Source: CAYFTL01 sp964346145 (GTDB lineage Bacteria > Bacillota > Clostridia > Christensenellales > Aristaeellaceae). From it: a stretch of DNA of 29,877 nucleotides. Location of the stretch: assembly GCA_964346145.1 (NCBI GenBank), contig CAYFTL010000024.1, positions 1-29,877 of the forward strand, in the 5' to 3' direction. Each line of letters starts with the position of its first letter. The stretch's first letter is position 1. A program made the translations under genes and the position numbers. The notes under the pieces are model-generated. The model was not told the DNA's origin. It worked only from the letters and a program-made list of their open reading frames with translations, and made no database searches. This document shows, one piece after another, positions 15,914-24,345 of this stretch.

Positions 15914-16152
15914 TAATATAACATTTAATTTTCAAACAATATTTTCCCTAGTGTTTTTCGCAAAAACAAACATAAGCAAAGTTGAGAAAGGATATGCCCC
16001 ATGCCCGGCAACTTCAGATAGCTTATTCACCCCCATAGACGCGATAGATAGACATCGCCTAAATGTAACGCTACAATGAATCTATAAAGATTTTTCCGCA
16101 CTGCCCGAGGGTATGCTTTGAATAATAATTTGTCTACGAAGGAGTGGCTGTC

Positions 16153-16479
16153 ATGAAAAAAACGAGAATAACGGTACTAAAACGAGGATATTATCCTGAC
16201 CTAGTCACAGCGTATGCTCAAGCAAAATTAAAACCCTGTTCTCTGCATAAAGAAGGAGAATTGTTTTACTCCAACGGCTGGAGAAAGCCGGATGTCCTGT
16301 GCGATAATACATGGAAATGCATGCAGGAATATGTTATGACGTTATCCCATGGCGGAGAAAATTTCTTTAACGGCTGGATGCAAAACCCTAAGATTGCTGT
16401 GGTATCCTGTAACGACGGCACCCGCCCGGTATCTTTTCTATTGGAAGCAACCGATGTTGATGCCCATAACCGTGAATAA
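16153..16479 (+). CDS. small TIGR04076 family protein
   Basis: The 108-residue product begins MKKTRITVLKRGYYPDLV and has the TIGR04076 pattern: an N-terminal K-x-x-I-T-V-L-K strand, Cys in the middle (CSLHKEGE, LCDNTWKCMQEYV), a glycine-rich LSHGGENFF, and the C-terminal CNDGTRPVSFLLE. The function of the family is unknown; its spaced cysteines hint at metal or redox chemistry. ATG at 16153 is preferred because GAAGGAG lies 8 bases upstream; an in-frame GTG at 16144 overlaps that site. It is probably monocistronic, ahead of the cobalamin riboswitch. Confidence 0.75.
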   Translation: MKKTRITVLKRGYYPDLVTAYAQAKLKPCSLHKEGELFYSNGWRKPDVLCDNTWKCMQEYVMTLSHGGENFFNGWMQNPKIAVVSCNDGTRPVSFLLEATDVDAHNRE

Positions 16480-16540
16480 GTATGGGACCTCCAATATACG
16501 GCTGTACTCTAATCTTTCCCCAAAACCCTCCCACGATATA

Positions 16541-16569
16541 TTGCTTTTTGATATATATCTGCGTATACT
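16541..16569 (+). promoter_or_regulatory. promoter of the cobalamin operon
   Basis: TTGCTT (16541-16546), a 17-base spacer, and TATACT (16564-16569) form a good sigma-A promoter placed about 20 bases before the riboswitch. Confidence 0.65.
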
Positions 16570-16597
16570 TGTAGAGGAGAATTGCATATCATTTATA

Positions 16598-16743
16598 GCG
16601 CACAAGTTCGGCAACATTGCCGATTCAATGAGGAAGTCGGGTGCAAATCCCGCGCGGTCCCGCCACTGTAAAAGGAGCCCTTTCGCGTTACAAGAATCCG
16701 CGGAAAGGCAGTCTTCTTGAGCCAGGCCACAGCTTGAGCGCGC
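16598..16743 (+). promoter_or_regulatory. cobalamin riboswitch
   Basis: The aptamer core is clear: GAGGAAGTCGGGTGCAAATC, then CGCGGTCCCGCCACTGTAA (the B12 box region), then GAGCCAGGCCAC near the 3' end. The outer GCGCACAAG (16598-16606) can pair with CTTGAGCGCGC (16733-16743) as P1. It senses adenosylcobalamin or a related corrinoid and should lower expression of the cob genes downstream through the terminator that follows. Confidence 0.93.
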
Positions 16744-16824
16744 ACCAAATCCACGATCGATGGAAAGCGGTGCACAAAGGCTGGTCGGTGTGCAACAAGG
16801 CGCATCGGCAAATCTTGTTTTGTG

Positions 16825-16859
16825 CGCCCTACCTTACTGAATGGTAGGGCGTTTTGTTT
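16825..16859 (+). terminator. riboswitch expression-platform terminator
   Basis: CGCCCTACC (16825-16833) pairs with GGTAGGGCG (16843-16851) and is followed by TTTTGTTT. The position between aptamer and cobT makes it the likely switchable terminator. GTGCGC just before it repeats the complement of GCGCAC at the aptamer ends, offering an alternative fold. Confidence 0.85.
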
Positions 16860-16924
16860 ATAAGACCTGCGCACAACCATTACCGTTTTCACAATTTTTC
16901 ACAATTAAGGAAAGAAGGCAAGCA

Positions 16925-17998
16925 ATGCTTAAAGATTTTCTCTGCCCCATTCGTCCTGCTGACGCAAATATGCAGGCTGCCGCTCAGAAGCACTGGAACA
17001 AAGTGGCCAAACCCTTGGGCAGTTTGGGCCTCCTAGAAGATTCCATCACCAAAATTGCCGCAATAACTGGATGCCTCATCCCTAGCATCGGCAAACGTTG
17101 CCTGATCGTGTGCTGCGCGGACAATGGCGTGGTGCAGGAAGGCTGCACCCAAACCGGCAGCGACGTGACCCACAGCATGGCGCGCGCAGTGGCTGACGGC
17201 GCCTGTTGCGTGTGCAAAATGGCAGAGACTGCTGGAGTGGACGTTTTTCCGGTGGATCTCGGCATTTTAGAACCTTTGGAGCATCCCAATCTTTTGGATC
17301 GCCGCATCGCATCCGGAACGCAAAACATCGCACAAGGTCCGGCCATGAGCACAGCGCAGGCCCTGCAGGCAATCCAAACCGGAAGGGATCTGGTTCAGCA
17401 AATGCAGCAACGCGGCTACGAAGTCGTGCTCACAGGGGAACTGGGCATCGGCAACACCACCACCAGCAGCGCTTTGGCCTCGGTGTTGCTGGGCATCGAT
17501 TCTGATCGCATGACCGGGCGCGGCGCAGGCTTATCGGATGAAGGCCTATTGCGCAAACGCGAGGCCATCCGCAAAGCCATCCAAGTAAATCAGCCCGATC
17601 CCGGCGATCCGTTGGGCACGTTGGCAAAGCTCGGCGGATTTGATATTGCCTGCATGGTGGGCATTATATTGGGTTGCGCCGAATTTCGGATTCCGGTAAT
17701 ATTGGACGGCGTAATTTCGGCGGTCGCCGCTCTCGTCGCCGTGCGGATGGAGCCCCTGTGCGCTCAATATATGCTAGCAAGCCACCAAAGCGCCGAACCG
17801 GCCGGCAAACTTTTGCTGGAAACTTTAGGTCTTAAGGCGCCCATTCAAGCCGAAATGCGCTTAGGTGAGGGAACCGGAGCGGTTGCACTCATGCCTATTT
17901 TGGATATGGCGCTGGCTGTCTACTCCAAGGCCGCCCTTTTTGAGGGGGTAAACGTTGCCGCATACGAGGAGCTGGGGCAGGGTGATTTGCCGTGTTGA
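16925..17998 (+). CDS. cobT: nicotinate-nucleotide--dimethylbenzimidazole phosphoribosyltransferase
   Basis: Makes alpha-ribazole-5'-phosphate from a lower-ligand base such as dimethylbenzimidazole and nicotinate mononucleotide, in the cytoplasm. The 357-residue product has the normal length. Seen are KPLGSLGLLE (29-38), CADNGV (64-69), GELGIGNTTTSSA (171-183), GRGAGL (198-203) and the catalytic glutamate in RLGEGTGA (Glu315, matching Glu317 of the Salmonella enzyme). The start at 16925 follows AAGAAGG; an open frame reaches upstream into the terminator without support. It is the first gene of the operon under the riboswitch, and its stop overlaps the start of cobU. Confidence 0.95.
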   Translation: MLKDFLCPIRPADANMQAAAQKHWNKVAKPLGSLGLLEDSITKIAAITGCLIPSIGKRCLIVCCADNGVVQEGCTQTGSDVTHSMARAVADGACCVCKMAETAGVDVFPVDLGILEPLEHPNLLDRRIASGTQNIAQGPAMSTAQALQAIQTGRDLVQQMQQRGYEVVLTGELGIGNTTTSSALASVLLGIDSDRMTGRGAGLSDEGLLRKREAIRKAIQVNQPDPGDPLGTLAKLGGFDIACMVGIILGCAEFRIPVILDGVISAVAALVAVRMEPLCAQYMLASHQSAEPAGKLLLETLGLKAPIQAEMRLGEGTGAVALMPILDMALAVYSKAALFEGVNVAAYEELGQGDLPC

Positions 17999-18516
17999 CC
18001 TTGATATTCGGCGGCAGCTCCAGCGGGAAAAGCAATTTTGCCGAAAAGCTGACCGTAGCCGTCCAAAGCAACGCGCGGCTCTACATCGCCACCATGAAGC
18101 CTTGGGACGACGAATGCTTCAAGCGCATTGAACGCCACCAAAAACTGCGCGCAAACCGGGGTTTTGACACGCTTGAGTGTTACCACGATTTGAATAAGGC
18201 CGCTACGCAAAATTATGATTTCGTGCTGCTGGAGTGCATCGGCAATCTGCTGGCCAACGAAATGTTTGGCGAAGCCGGGATTGATGCAGGCGCCGCCGAC
18301 CGCATTCTGGACGGCATCCGCTATATTTGCCAGGCGAGCAAGCATATTTTCATCGTGTCTAACGATGTATACCGAGATGGCAGCGACTACGATCCCGCAA
18401 CCACAGCCTATATAGACGCCATAGCCTACATCAACCGCGAGCTTGCCGCTCAAGCCGACCGGGTGATTGAGGTGGTTTGTGGAATCCCTATTTGGCACAA
18501 AGGAGCTACATTATGA
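17992..18516 (+). CDS. cobU: adenosylcobinamide kinase / adenosylcobinamide-phosphate guanylyltransferase
   Basis: Phosphorylates adenosylcobinamide and transfers GMP to give adenosylcobinamide-GDP. The 174 residues include the P-loop GGSSSGKS (7-14) and RHQKLR with His49, matching the guanylylated histidine of the Salmonella enzyme. ECIGNLLANEMF and the C-terminal ADRVIEVVCGIPIWHKG are also typical. The usual VSNEVGxGIVP motif is replaced by VSNDVYRDGSDYDP, so this is a divergent form. It starts with GTG at 17992, overlapping the cobT stop by 7 bases. A short CobU-like protein two genes downstream carries the NEIGCGVVP motif missing here. Confidence 0.9.
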   Translation: MLTLIFGGSSSGKSNFAEKLTVAVQSNARLYIATMKPWDDECFKRIERHQKLRANRGFDTLECYHDLNKAATQNYDFVLLECIGNLLANEMFGEAGIDAGAADRILDGIRYICQASKHIFIVSNDVYRDGSDYDPATTAYIDAIAYINRELAAQADRVIEVVCGIPIWHKGATL

Positions 18517-19292
18517 TCAAATCCCTCATCGTGGCGCTGTCCATGTACTCTTCCATACCCATGCCACACACCCAATGGACACAAAAAAATATGCAATACG
18601 CGCTGTGTTTTTTTCCGGTCATCGGGTTGATCCAAGGCGCTATCGTTGCCTTGCTGCATTGGCTTTCGAGCGCCCTCAATCTAAGCCCAGTGTTGTTCGG
18701 CGTGTTGGTCCTAGTCTGTATCAAGCTGTTGACCGGCGGGATTCACATGGATGGCTATTGCGACACCATGGACGCGCTGGCCAGCAACAGCGGCCGCGAC
18801 AAAATGCTGGAGATTATGAAGGATCCCCACGTGGGCGCTTTTGGTGCCATGGCGCTCATGCTCTATCTGCTTTTAAACGCCGCCCTGTTTCATGAGGTTG
18901 TTTGGAACCTGCAATCTTTGGTTGCGTTTGCCGCAGTTTCCACGCTGAGCAGAGCGCTAAGCGGGCTCGCTGTAGTTTGCTTCCCCTGCGCCAAAAATAG
19001 CGGACTTGCCTACCTGTTTGCCAACAACGCCAACAAAGCCAATGTGCGCAACGCGCTCATCGCCGTCGGCTGTACCGTTTCGATCCTAACCTGTCTGATT
19101 GCTGGATGGTTAGGGCTAGTCTCCGTAGCGGCCACCTGCGCAGTTTTCGTTTTCTATTATTATTTCACCAAAAGAAAACTAGGCGGCATCACCGGGGACA
19201 CCGCGGGCTGGTTCGTTTGTACCGCCGAAGCTTGGGCCCTCGCCGCATTGATGCTCGTACAAAAAATCGTATTTGTGCTGGGAGGTATGTAA
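18513..19292 (+). CDS. cobS: adenosylcobinamide-GDP ribazoletransferase (cobalamin synthase)
   Basis: Integral membrane enzyme that joins adenosylcobinamide-GDP with alpha-ribazole (phosphate) to give adenosylcobalamin (phosphate). The 259-residue product has several hydrophobic segments and the signature GGIHMDGYCDTMDALAS (family form GGxHxDGxxDxxDA), whose aspartates bind metal. The start at 18513 follows AAAGGAG; its first bases overlap the end of cobU. Operon position between cobU and the later loop-assembly genes supports the call. Confidence 0.94.
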   Translation: MIKSLIVALSMYSSIPMPHTQWTQKNMQYALCFFPVIGLIQGAIVALLHWLSSALNLSPVLFGVLVLVCIKLLTGGIHMDGYCDTMDALASNSGRDKMLEIMKDPHVGAFGAMALMLYLLLNAALFHEVVWNLQSLVAFAAVSTLSRALSGLAVVCFPCAKNSGLAYLFANNANKANVRNALIAVGCTVSILTCLIAGWLGLVSVAATCAVFVFYYYFTKRKLGGITGDTAGWFVCTAEAWALAALMLVQKIVFVLGGM

Positions 19293-19294
19293 CC

Positions 19295-19627
19295 ATGGTG
19301 CTGATCATCGGCGGACAAGGCCAAGGCCAAAATCAATATGCCTTGGAACAATTTATTGAAAGCGATGTCTTCTTAGATTTGCACTTGCGCATCCGCGAAG
19401 CGCTGCACGACGCTGAGCAGATCGAAAAGATCATCGCGCAGGCTTCTAACTCGGCCTGCGTAACCTGCAACGAAATCGGTTGCGGCGTCGTACCCATGGA
19501 CAAGGACGAGCGTCTGTGGCGCGATGCAGTGGGGGCCGCTTGCCAACAGCTGGCTGCACTGGCCACGCAGGTGATCCGCATGCAGTGCGGCATCCCTTGC
19601 ACCCTTAAGGGGAACGCGATATGTTGA
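19295..19627 (+). CDS. short CobU-like protein with a degenerate P-loop
   Basis: The start at 19295 lies 10 bases after GGAGG inside the end of cobS, giving 110 residues. The N-terminus MVLIIGGQGQGQNQY keeps the strand and glycines of the CobU P-loop but has Gln in place of the Lys-Ser that bind ATP. The region of the guanylylated histidine is missing. The C-terminal part, CNEIGCGVVPMDKDERLWRD and MQCGIPCTLKG, matches the classic CobU end better than the full CobU upstream does. Short proteins of this kind occur in other Clostridia cob operons, as I recall. It may be inactive, regulatory, or work together with CobU. Its stop overlaps cobC. Confidence 0.7.
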   Translation: MVLIIGGQGQGQNQYALEQFIESDVFLDLHLRIREALHDAEQIEKIIAQASNSACVTCNEIGCGVVPMDKDERLWRDAVGAACQQLAALATQVIRMQCGIPCTLKGNAIC

Positions 19628-20187
19628 TCCTGTTGCGCCACGGCCATACCCAGGGCAACCTGGCCAAGCGCTATATCGGCACCACCGACGAGCCCTTGTG
19701 CGATCAGGGCATTCAAGCCATTCAAGGGTTGCAGTTCCCTCCCGTGCAAAAGGTATATTGCAGCCCAATGCTTCGCTGCATCCAAACCGCACGGCTGGCT
19801 TATCCCCACATTGAATCGGTGCCGGTTTACGATTTTCGCGAGTGTGATTTTGGCCGTTTTGAAAACAAAAGTTTTCAAGAGTTAAAGGACGATCCCGACT
19901 ATATGCGCTGGCTAGAGAGTATGGGCACCTTGCCCTTCCCCGGAGGCGAAAGCCGGGACAGCTTTATAATTCGCTGCTGCAGCGCCTATGAGGCTTTGGC
20001 TATATCCCCCGACGAAGACGCGGCCATCATCGCCCACGGCGGCACGCTGATGTCAATCCTTAGCCGTTTTGCCGTACCGGAGAAAGATTACTTCTCCTGG
20101 CAAACCCCTTGTGCGACCGGCTTTCTTTGCAATGTTTTGTATGGACATTCCCTTAATGTACAAGAAAAAATCGGAGGCACACCATGA
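19621..20187 (+). CDS. cobC: alpha-ribazole phosphatase / histidine phosphatase family
   Basis: The 188-residue protein has the phosphoglycerate-mutase-like RHG motif LLRHGHT (4-10), the CSPMLRCIQTA segment, and a second active-site histidine in AIIAHGGTL near residue 140. In this operon the natural role is removal of the phosphate from alpha-ribazole-5'-phosphate or adenosylcobalamin-phosphate in loop assembly. It starts at ATG 19621, overlapping the previous gene by 7 bases, and its stop overlaps the cbiB start as ATGA. The histidine phosphatase family is certain; the CobC role is inferred from context. Confidence 0.85.
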   Translation: MLILLRHGHTQGNLAKRYIGTTDEPLCDQGIQAIQGLQFPPVQKVYCSPMLRCIQTARLAYPHIESVPVYDFRECDFGRFENKSFQELKDDPDYMRWLESMGTLPFPGGESRDSFIIRCCSAYEALAISPDEDAAIIAHGGTLMSILSRFAVPEKDYFSWQTPCATGFLCNVLYGHSLNVQEKIGGTP

Positions 20188-21152
20188 TCATTTTGGCTAT
20201 GATCTTTGGCTTTTTGTTGGATGCCTTGTTGGGCGACCCTTACAACATACCCCACCCTGTGCGCATGATGGGTAAGGCCATCACCCGTGCAGAAGCTACA
20301 TTGCGCAAAAAATTTCCTCCAACGGCACAAGGCGAACGCAAAGCCGGGTTGCTACTGGCCATCGCTCTGCCTGTGGCCAGTTTTCTGGCCTATTTCATCA
20401 TCCTTTGGCTGTCTGGCCTTATCCATCCCATTTTGCGCCTTGCCGTAGAAAGCTGGATGTGCTATCAGCTGCTCGCCGCGCGCTCCCTTCGAGATGAGAG
20501 CATGAAAGTGTATGCGGCTCTTCGTTCCCACAACATCAGCGGCGCGCGCAGCGCCCTTTCCATGATCGTTGGGCGGGATACCGCTGCCCTAAACGCCGAC
20601 GGGATTGCCCGAGCAGCTGCGGAGACCGTAGCCGAAAACCTGAGCGATGGCGTCATCGCTCCGCTGTGCTTTATGGCCCTAGGCGGCGCACCGTTGATGG
20701 CACTATACAAGGCGGTTAACACGCTGGACAGCATGGTGGGCTACAAAAACCAACGCTACCAACATTTTGGCTGTGCTTCAGCCAAGCTGGACGATATACT
20801 CAACTTCATCCCCGCCCGCCTTGCTGGACTACTCATCATCCTATCGGCCGCCTTGTCCAAAATGAATGCCAAGGGTGCGCTGCGCATCTTCCTGCGCGAC
20901 CGCAAAAACCACAGCAGCCCCAATTCGGCCCAAACCGAAGCAGCCTGCGCGGGCGCGTTGGGCATCCGGTTGGCCGAAGATGCCTATTATGGCGGACAGC
21001 TTGTGCGCAAACCCTACATCGGCGACCCTCTCCGGCCGATAGAACCTGCCGACATTTTGCGGAGCAACCGACTGATGTATATATCCTCGGCGCTTGCCCT
21101 CGCGCTGCTGTGCCTGCTGCGCGGACTCATCGTCGGTGGGTTCCTCGCCTGA
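20184..21152 (+). CDS. cbiB: adenosylcobinamide-phosphate synthase
   Basis: Membrane protein that attaches aminopropanol (or its phosphate) to adenosylcobyric acid. The 322 residues begin with a hydrophobic segment and the typical LLDALLGDPYNIPHPVRMMG (about 10-29). Also seen are NLSDGVIAPL, the NTLDSMVGYKNQRYQHFGCASAKLDD region split over two motifs, and a C-terminal hydrophobic helix. Start ATG overlaps the cobC stop by 4 bases. Last gene of the operon, ended by the hairpin at 21281. The partner threonine-phosphate decarboxylase (CobD) is not in the window. Confidence 0.94.
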   Translation: MIILAMIFGFLLDALLGDPYNIPHPVRMMGKAITRAEATLRKKFPPTAQGERKAGLLLAIALPVASFLAYFIILWLSGLIHPILRLAVESWMCYQLLAARSLRDESMKVYAALRSHNISGARSALSMIVGRDTAALNADGIARAAAETVAENLSDGVIAPLCFMALGGAPLMALYKAVNTLDSMVGYKNQRYQHFGCASAKLDDILNFIPARLAGLLIILSAALSKMNAKGALRIFLRDRKNHSSPNSAQTEAACAGALGIRLAEDAYYGGQLVRKPYIGDPLRPIEPADILRSNRLMYISSALALALLCLLRGLIVGGFLA

Positions 21153-21280
21153 TGGAGCTACCGCAACCCATCTCATCTGACTTTCAGCAGAATCTTAGCA
21201 ATGTGTATAGGATTTTGCCTATGCCGGGCTAGCCCCGGTCTACGGCCCGATACCGAACACGCTGGTGCGCAAATAAAAAA

Positions 21281-21320
21281 GTGCTCGTTCTGAGAAGTTA
21301 TATTTTCTTAGAACGGGCGT
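21281..21320. terminator. bidirectional terminator between cbiB and phoR
   Basis: GCTCGTTCTGAGAA (21283-21296) pairs with TTCTTAGAACGGGC (21305-21318) using two G-U pairs, extendable by two more. T-runs flank it on both strands, so it can serve the converging cob and pst-pho operons. Confidence 0.75.
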
Positions 21321-21348
21321 ATTTTCTATGCTATTGTTGCCTTGTTAT

Positions 21349-22995
21349 CTAGTCATCCGTTTCGTCAAACGCAATCTCAAACCGGGTACCCTTGCCCAAC
21401 TCGCTCGCCGCGTTTATGCTGCCGCCATGCGCCAGGATAATATGTTTGACTATGGCCAAGCCGAGGCCGGTGCCCCCCGACTTTTTGGAACGCGATTTGT
21501 CCGAGCGATAGAAGCGTTCAAACATCCTCCCCAAGTCTTCCGGCGCGATTCCAATGCCGCTATCCGCTACAGCTACGCTCACCCTTCCTGCGCTTTGGGA
21601 GACCTCAACCCGCACCGTTCCGCCTGCATTGCTGTATTTTATGCCGTTGTCAATCAAATTGTAGAACATCTCGTAAATCAATGAACGGTTGGCCCGAATC
21701 CAACCGGTGCCGGATACGCTAACGCCGACCTGGTGCCGATCGGCCTTTTGCTTAAGCGCATTGGCGCACTCCTTGGCCACATCGGCAAGGTCTATCTCAT
21801 CCAGACTCTTGCGCAGCTTCCCTTCATCCAACTCAGACAACATAATGATATCGTCTATCAGCGCGATCAGCCGCGCCGCTTCATTCATAATCTTGGCATA
21901 AAACTCGGGTTGATCTTCGGTTTTTACCACGCCTTCCTTCAGCATTTCGGCGTTGCCATAAATGCTAGTAAGTGGGGTTTTCAGCTCGTGGGATACGTTC
22001 GCCGAAAACTCTCTACGCATTTTTTCGGCTTTGGATTTTTCGGTAATGTCCAAAAAGAAGACGATTACGCCCATGTTGACCACCGGGCTAATGAGCACCC
22101 GGTACTCCTTGCCCGATTTGCTCAGCGCCATTTCACTCCTGCCGCCCTCCAGCGCTTTTTGAACCTTATCCGAAAACTCTATGTCCCGCCAAAGCTCCAA
22201 CACGGTCTTGCCTTCAACCGATTCGCCGATGTCAAAAATCTTGGCTGCGCCCTTGTTGATCGCAAGAATCGATCCGTAGCGGTTCAACAGCACCATGCCT
22301 TCGTTCATGTTTTCCATGATCGCGTTAATCGTTTGGTTGCGGCGTTGCAGCTCTTGGCTGTCCGAAGCGATGCGGCTGCGGTGCTCGACTATGGCCCGGA
22401 CATAGGGCGCCAGTTCATCGTAAGGCACATCCAATTCGCTTTCCAAATCCAGCTTGGCGATGGGCGCAACGGTCCGCTTCGATAACCGGCCGGAAATGAA
22501 ATACCCTGCCGCCACAAAAAACACCGCAATCAAAACAATCCAAGGCAGCACCCTGGCAAACATGCCCCAAATGCTGTCGATGGTTTTGGCTGTGCGCAGC
22601 GCTGCGCCATCGGTCAGCTTCACCGCATAGTAATAGGTTTGAGAACTCAAGGTTTCGGAAAAACGCCGGCTCTCCCCTTTACCGAAGGAAAAAGCCTCCT
22701 GAATTTCTTCACGGTCCAAGTGACTGGTCAAATCGTTAGGATCTGCCATGTTGTCAAAGAGCACCGTGCCATCCGAACGTATAATGCTGATGCGCATATC
22801 CGCCGGAGACACCGATTGCAACGTGTTGTATGCTCCCTTTGAATCTTCATCCGCAAAAATATTGGTTCTTTGTTGCAAATCTGTGCGTGTTTGTGCCGAA
22901 AACTGATTGTAAAACACTACACAAAGCGCGATAGACACCAACAGTATGCCTACTGAAATCAGCATGACCATCTGGACAAATATCTTTTTTCTCAA
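21349..22995 (-). CDS. phoR: phosphate-sensing histidine kinase PhoR
   Basis: The 548-residue membrane kinase has transmembrane segments at about 7-29 and 146-168 around an extracytoplasmic sensor domain, then a PAS domain (about 220-320). The phospho-acceptor His336 is in ANVSHELKTPL. The ATP-binding part has NLIDNGIKYS, ADSGIGI and GGTGLGLAIVKH. It phosphorylates the response regulator next to it, in response to phosphate supply sensed through the Pst/PhoU system. The start codon is TTG at 22995, 3 bases after the phoP stop, with GGAG at the end of phoP. Last gene of the pst-pho operon. Confidence 0.92.
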   Translation of the reverse strand: MRKKIFVQMVMLISVGILLVSIALCVVFYNQFSAQTRTDLQQRTNIFADEDSKGAYNTLQSVSPADMRISIIRSDGTVLFDNMADPNDLTSHLDREEIQEAFSFGKGESRRFSETLSSQTYYYAVKLTDGAALRTAKTIDSIWGMFARVLPWIVLIAVFFVAAGYFISGRLSKRTVAPIAKLDLESELDVPYDELAPYVRAIVEHRSRIASDSQELQRRNQTINAIMENMNEGMVLLNRYGSILAINKGAAKIFDIGESVEGKTVLELWRDIEFSDKVQKALEGGRSEMALSKSGKEYRVLISPVVNMGVIVFFLDITEKSKAEKMRREFSANVSHELKTPLTSIYGNAEMLKEGVVKTEDQPEFYAKIMNEAARLIALIDDIIMLSELDEGKLRKSLDEIDLADVAKECANALKQKADRHQVGVSVSGTGWIRANRSLIYEMFYNLIDNGIKYSNAGGTVRVEVSQSAGRVSVAVADSGIGIAPEDLGRMFERFYRSDKSRSKKSGGTGLGLAIVKHIILAHGGSINAASELGKGTRFEIAFDETDD

Positions 22996-22998
22996 GAT

Positions 22999-23676
22999 TT
23001 ACGCTCCAATCTTGTAGCCTACATTGCGCACTGTTTTGATGTGACTGCCCGCACCCCCAAGCTTTTGGCGCAAGGTTTTAATGTGCATGTCTACCGTCCG
23101 GCTTTCGCCGTTGTAATCAAAGCCCCAAACCTGCTCCAGCAGCTTATCCCTGCTTAAAACAATGCCAGAATTAATCATAAGGTACTGGAGCAACTCAAAC
23201 TCTTTATAGGTGAGCGCAACTTCGCTGCCCCCAACCGTTACGGTCCGCTTTGCCTGGTTCAGCAAAATCTGTCCGACTGTGAGTTCGGCCGGCGGTTCCT
23301 GTTCGGCGACAAAGCGGCGCAACACAGCTTTGATGCGGGATATCACTTCCATTACCGAAAAAGGCTTCGTGATATAATCGTCGGCCCCCAAATCCAATCC
23401 CTTGATCCGATCCAGCTCGCTCCCCTTGGCCGTGAGCATGATCACCGGAATCTGTTTGTAGCGATCGGTTTGCTTTAGTTTCTTCAAAAGGGTTATGCCG
23501 TCGCTTCCAGGCAGCATAATGTCCAACAAAATCATGTCGGGAATACAATCGTCCAGCGCAGGAAAGAGCTGATCTCCGTCCACTATGCCCTGCACATCAA
23601 ATCCGGCTGTGCGCAAAGCATACATAACCATCTCCCGGATGCTGTCGTCATCCTCTACAATATATACTTTTTGCAC
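22999..23676 (-). CDS. phoP: OmpR-family response regulator PhoP/PhoB
   Basis: The 225-residue regulator has a receiver domain with acidic EDDD (8-11), phosphorylation site Asp52 in LLDIMLPG, and the TKPFS lysine near 105. A winged-helix DNA-binding domain follows (GSEVALTYKEFELLQYL ... DYNGESRTVDMHIKTLRQKLG). Partner of the PhoR kinase; expected to control phosphate-starvation genes including pst. It starts with GTG at 23676 after AAGGAGG. Located directly after phoU. Confidence 0.92.
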   Translation of the reverse strand: MQKVYIVEDDDSIREMVMYALRTAGFDVQGIVDGDQLFPALDDCIPDMILLDIMLPGSDGITLLKKLKQTDRYKQIPVIMLTAKGSELDRIKGLDLGADDYITKPFSVMEVISRIKAVLRRFVAEQEPPAELTVGQILLNQAKRTVTVGGSEVALTYKEFELLQYLMINSGIVLSRDKLLEQVWGFDYNGESRTVDMHIKTLRQKLGGAGSHIKTVRNVGYKIGA

Positions 23677-23688
23677 AGCGCCACCTCC

Positions 23689-24345
23689 TTACAAAACTTG
23701 TTTCTCCTTATGCTTTCCGGTGAGTGAAAAAACCACCCATTCGGCAATGTTGACCGCATGGTCGCCGATTCTTTCATAGTACTTGGCAATCTGCATCAAG
23801 TCAAAAGCCTGTTCGCCGTTTTCGGCGTCCTCATACACCATCTTAATCAAATCGTTTTTGATTTGCACATATAGCTTGTCCACCACGTCATCGTGCTCAA
23901 TCACCGATCGGGCCAATGCCAAATCCTTTTTTACGTAAGCATCGATGCTGTCCTTCACCATTTTGATAGTGCCCTGGGCCATTTGCGGAATATGCTCAAG
24001 GTCTTTTATGTATTTTTGGTCGGCAAGGTAAATGCAAATTTCAGCAATGTCCTCGGCCTGATCGCCAATGCGCTCCATGTCGGTAATCATTTTTAGCGCA
24101 GTGGATATCTGCCGCAAATCCCGGGCCACCGGCTGCTGGCTAAGCAACAGCTTCAGGCATTGGCTTTCGATGTCTTTTTCCTTGTTGTCTATAATGTTGT
24201 CGCTGCTCATCACTTCCCGGGCTAGGGCTGCATCTTGTTCTATCAAAGCTTTGGTCGCCTTTTCGATCGCCTGCTCTATCAGAGCGCCCATTTCGATCAA
24301 GCTGGTGTTCAGCACGGCGAGTTGTTCGTCAAATCGGCTTCTCAT
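23689..24345 (-). CDS. phoU: phosphate signalling regulator PhoU
   Basis: The 218-residue protein is all-helical with the two PhoU repeats: MERIGDQAEDIAEICIYL (first) and YYERIGDHAVNIAEWVVFSL (second), each with the E-R-I-G-D metal-binding pattern. PhoU links the Pst transporter to PhoR and turns signalling down when phosphate is plentiful. The ATG shares one base with the pstB stop (TAATG), after GGGAGG. Length and operon position are normal. Confidence 0.95.
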   Translation of the reverse strand: MRSRFDEQLAVLNTSLIEMGALIEQAIEKATKALIEQDAALAREVMSSDNIIDNKEKDIESQCLKLLLSQQPVARDLRQISTALKMITDMERIGDQAEDIAEICIYLADQKYIKDLEHIPQMAQGTIKMVKDSIDAYVKKDLALARSVIEHDDVVDKLYVQIKNDLIKMVYEDAENGEQAFDLMQIAKYYERIGDHAVNIAEWVVFSLTGKHKEKQVL

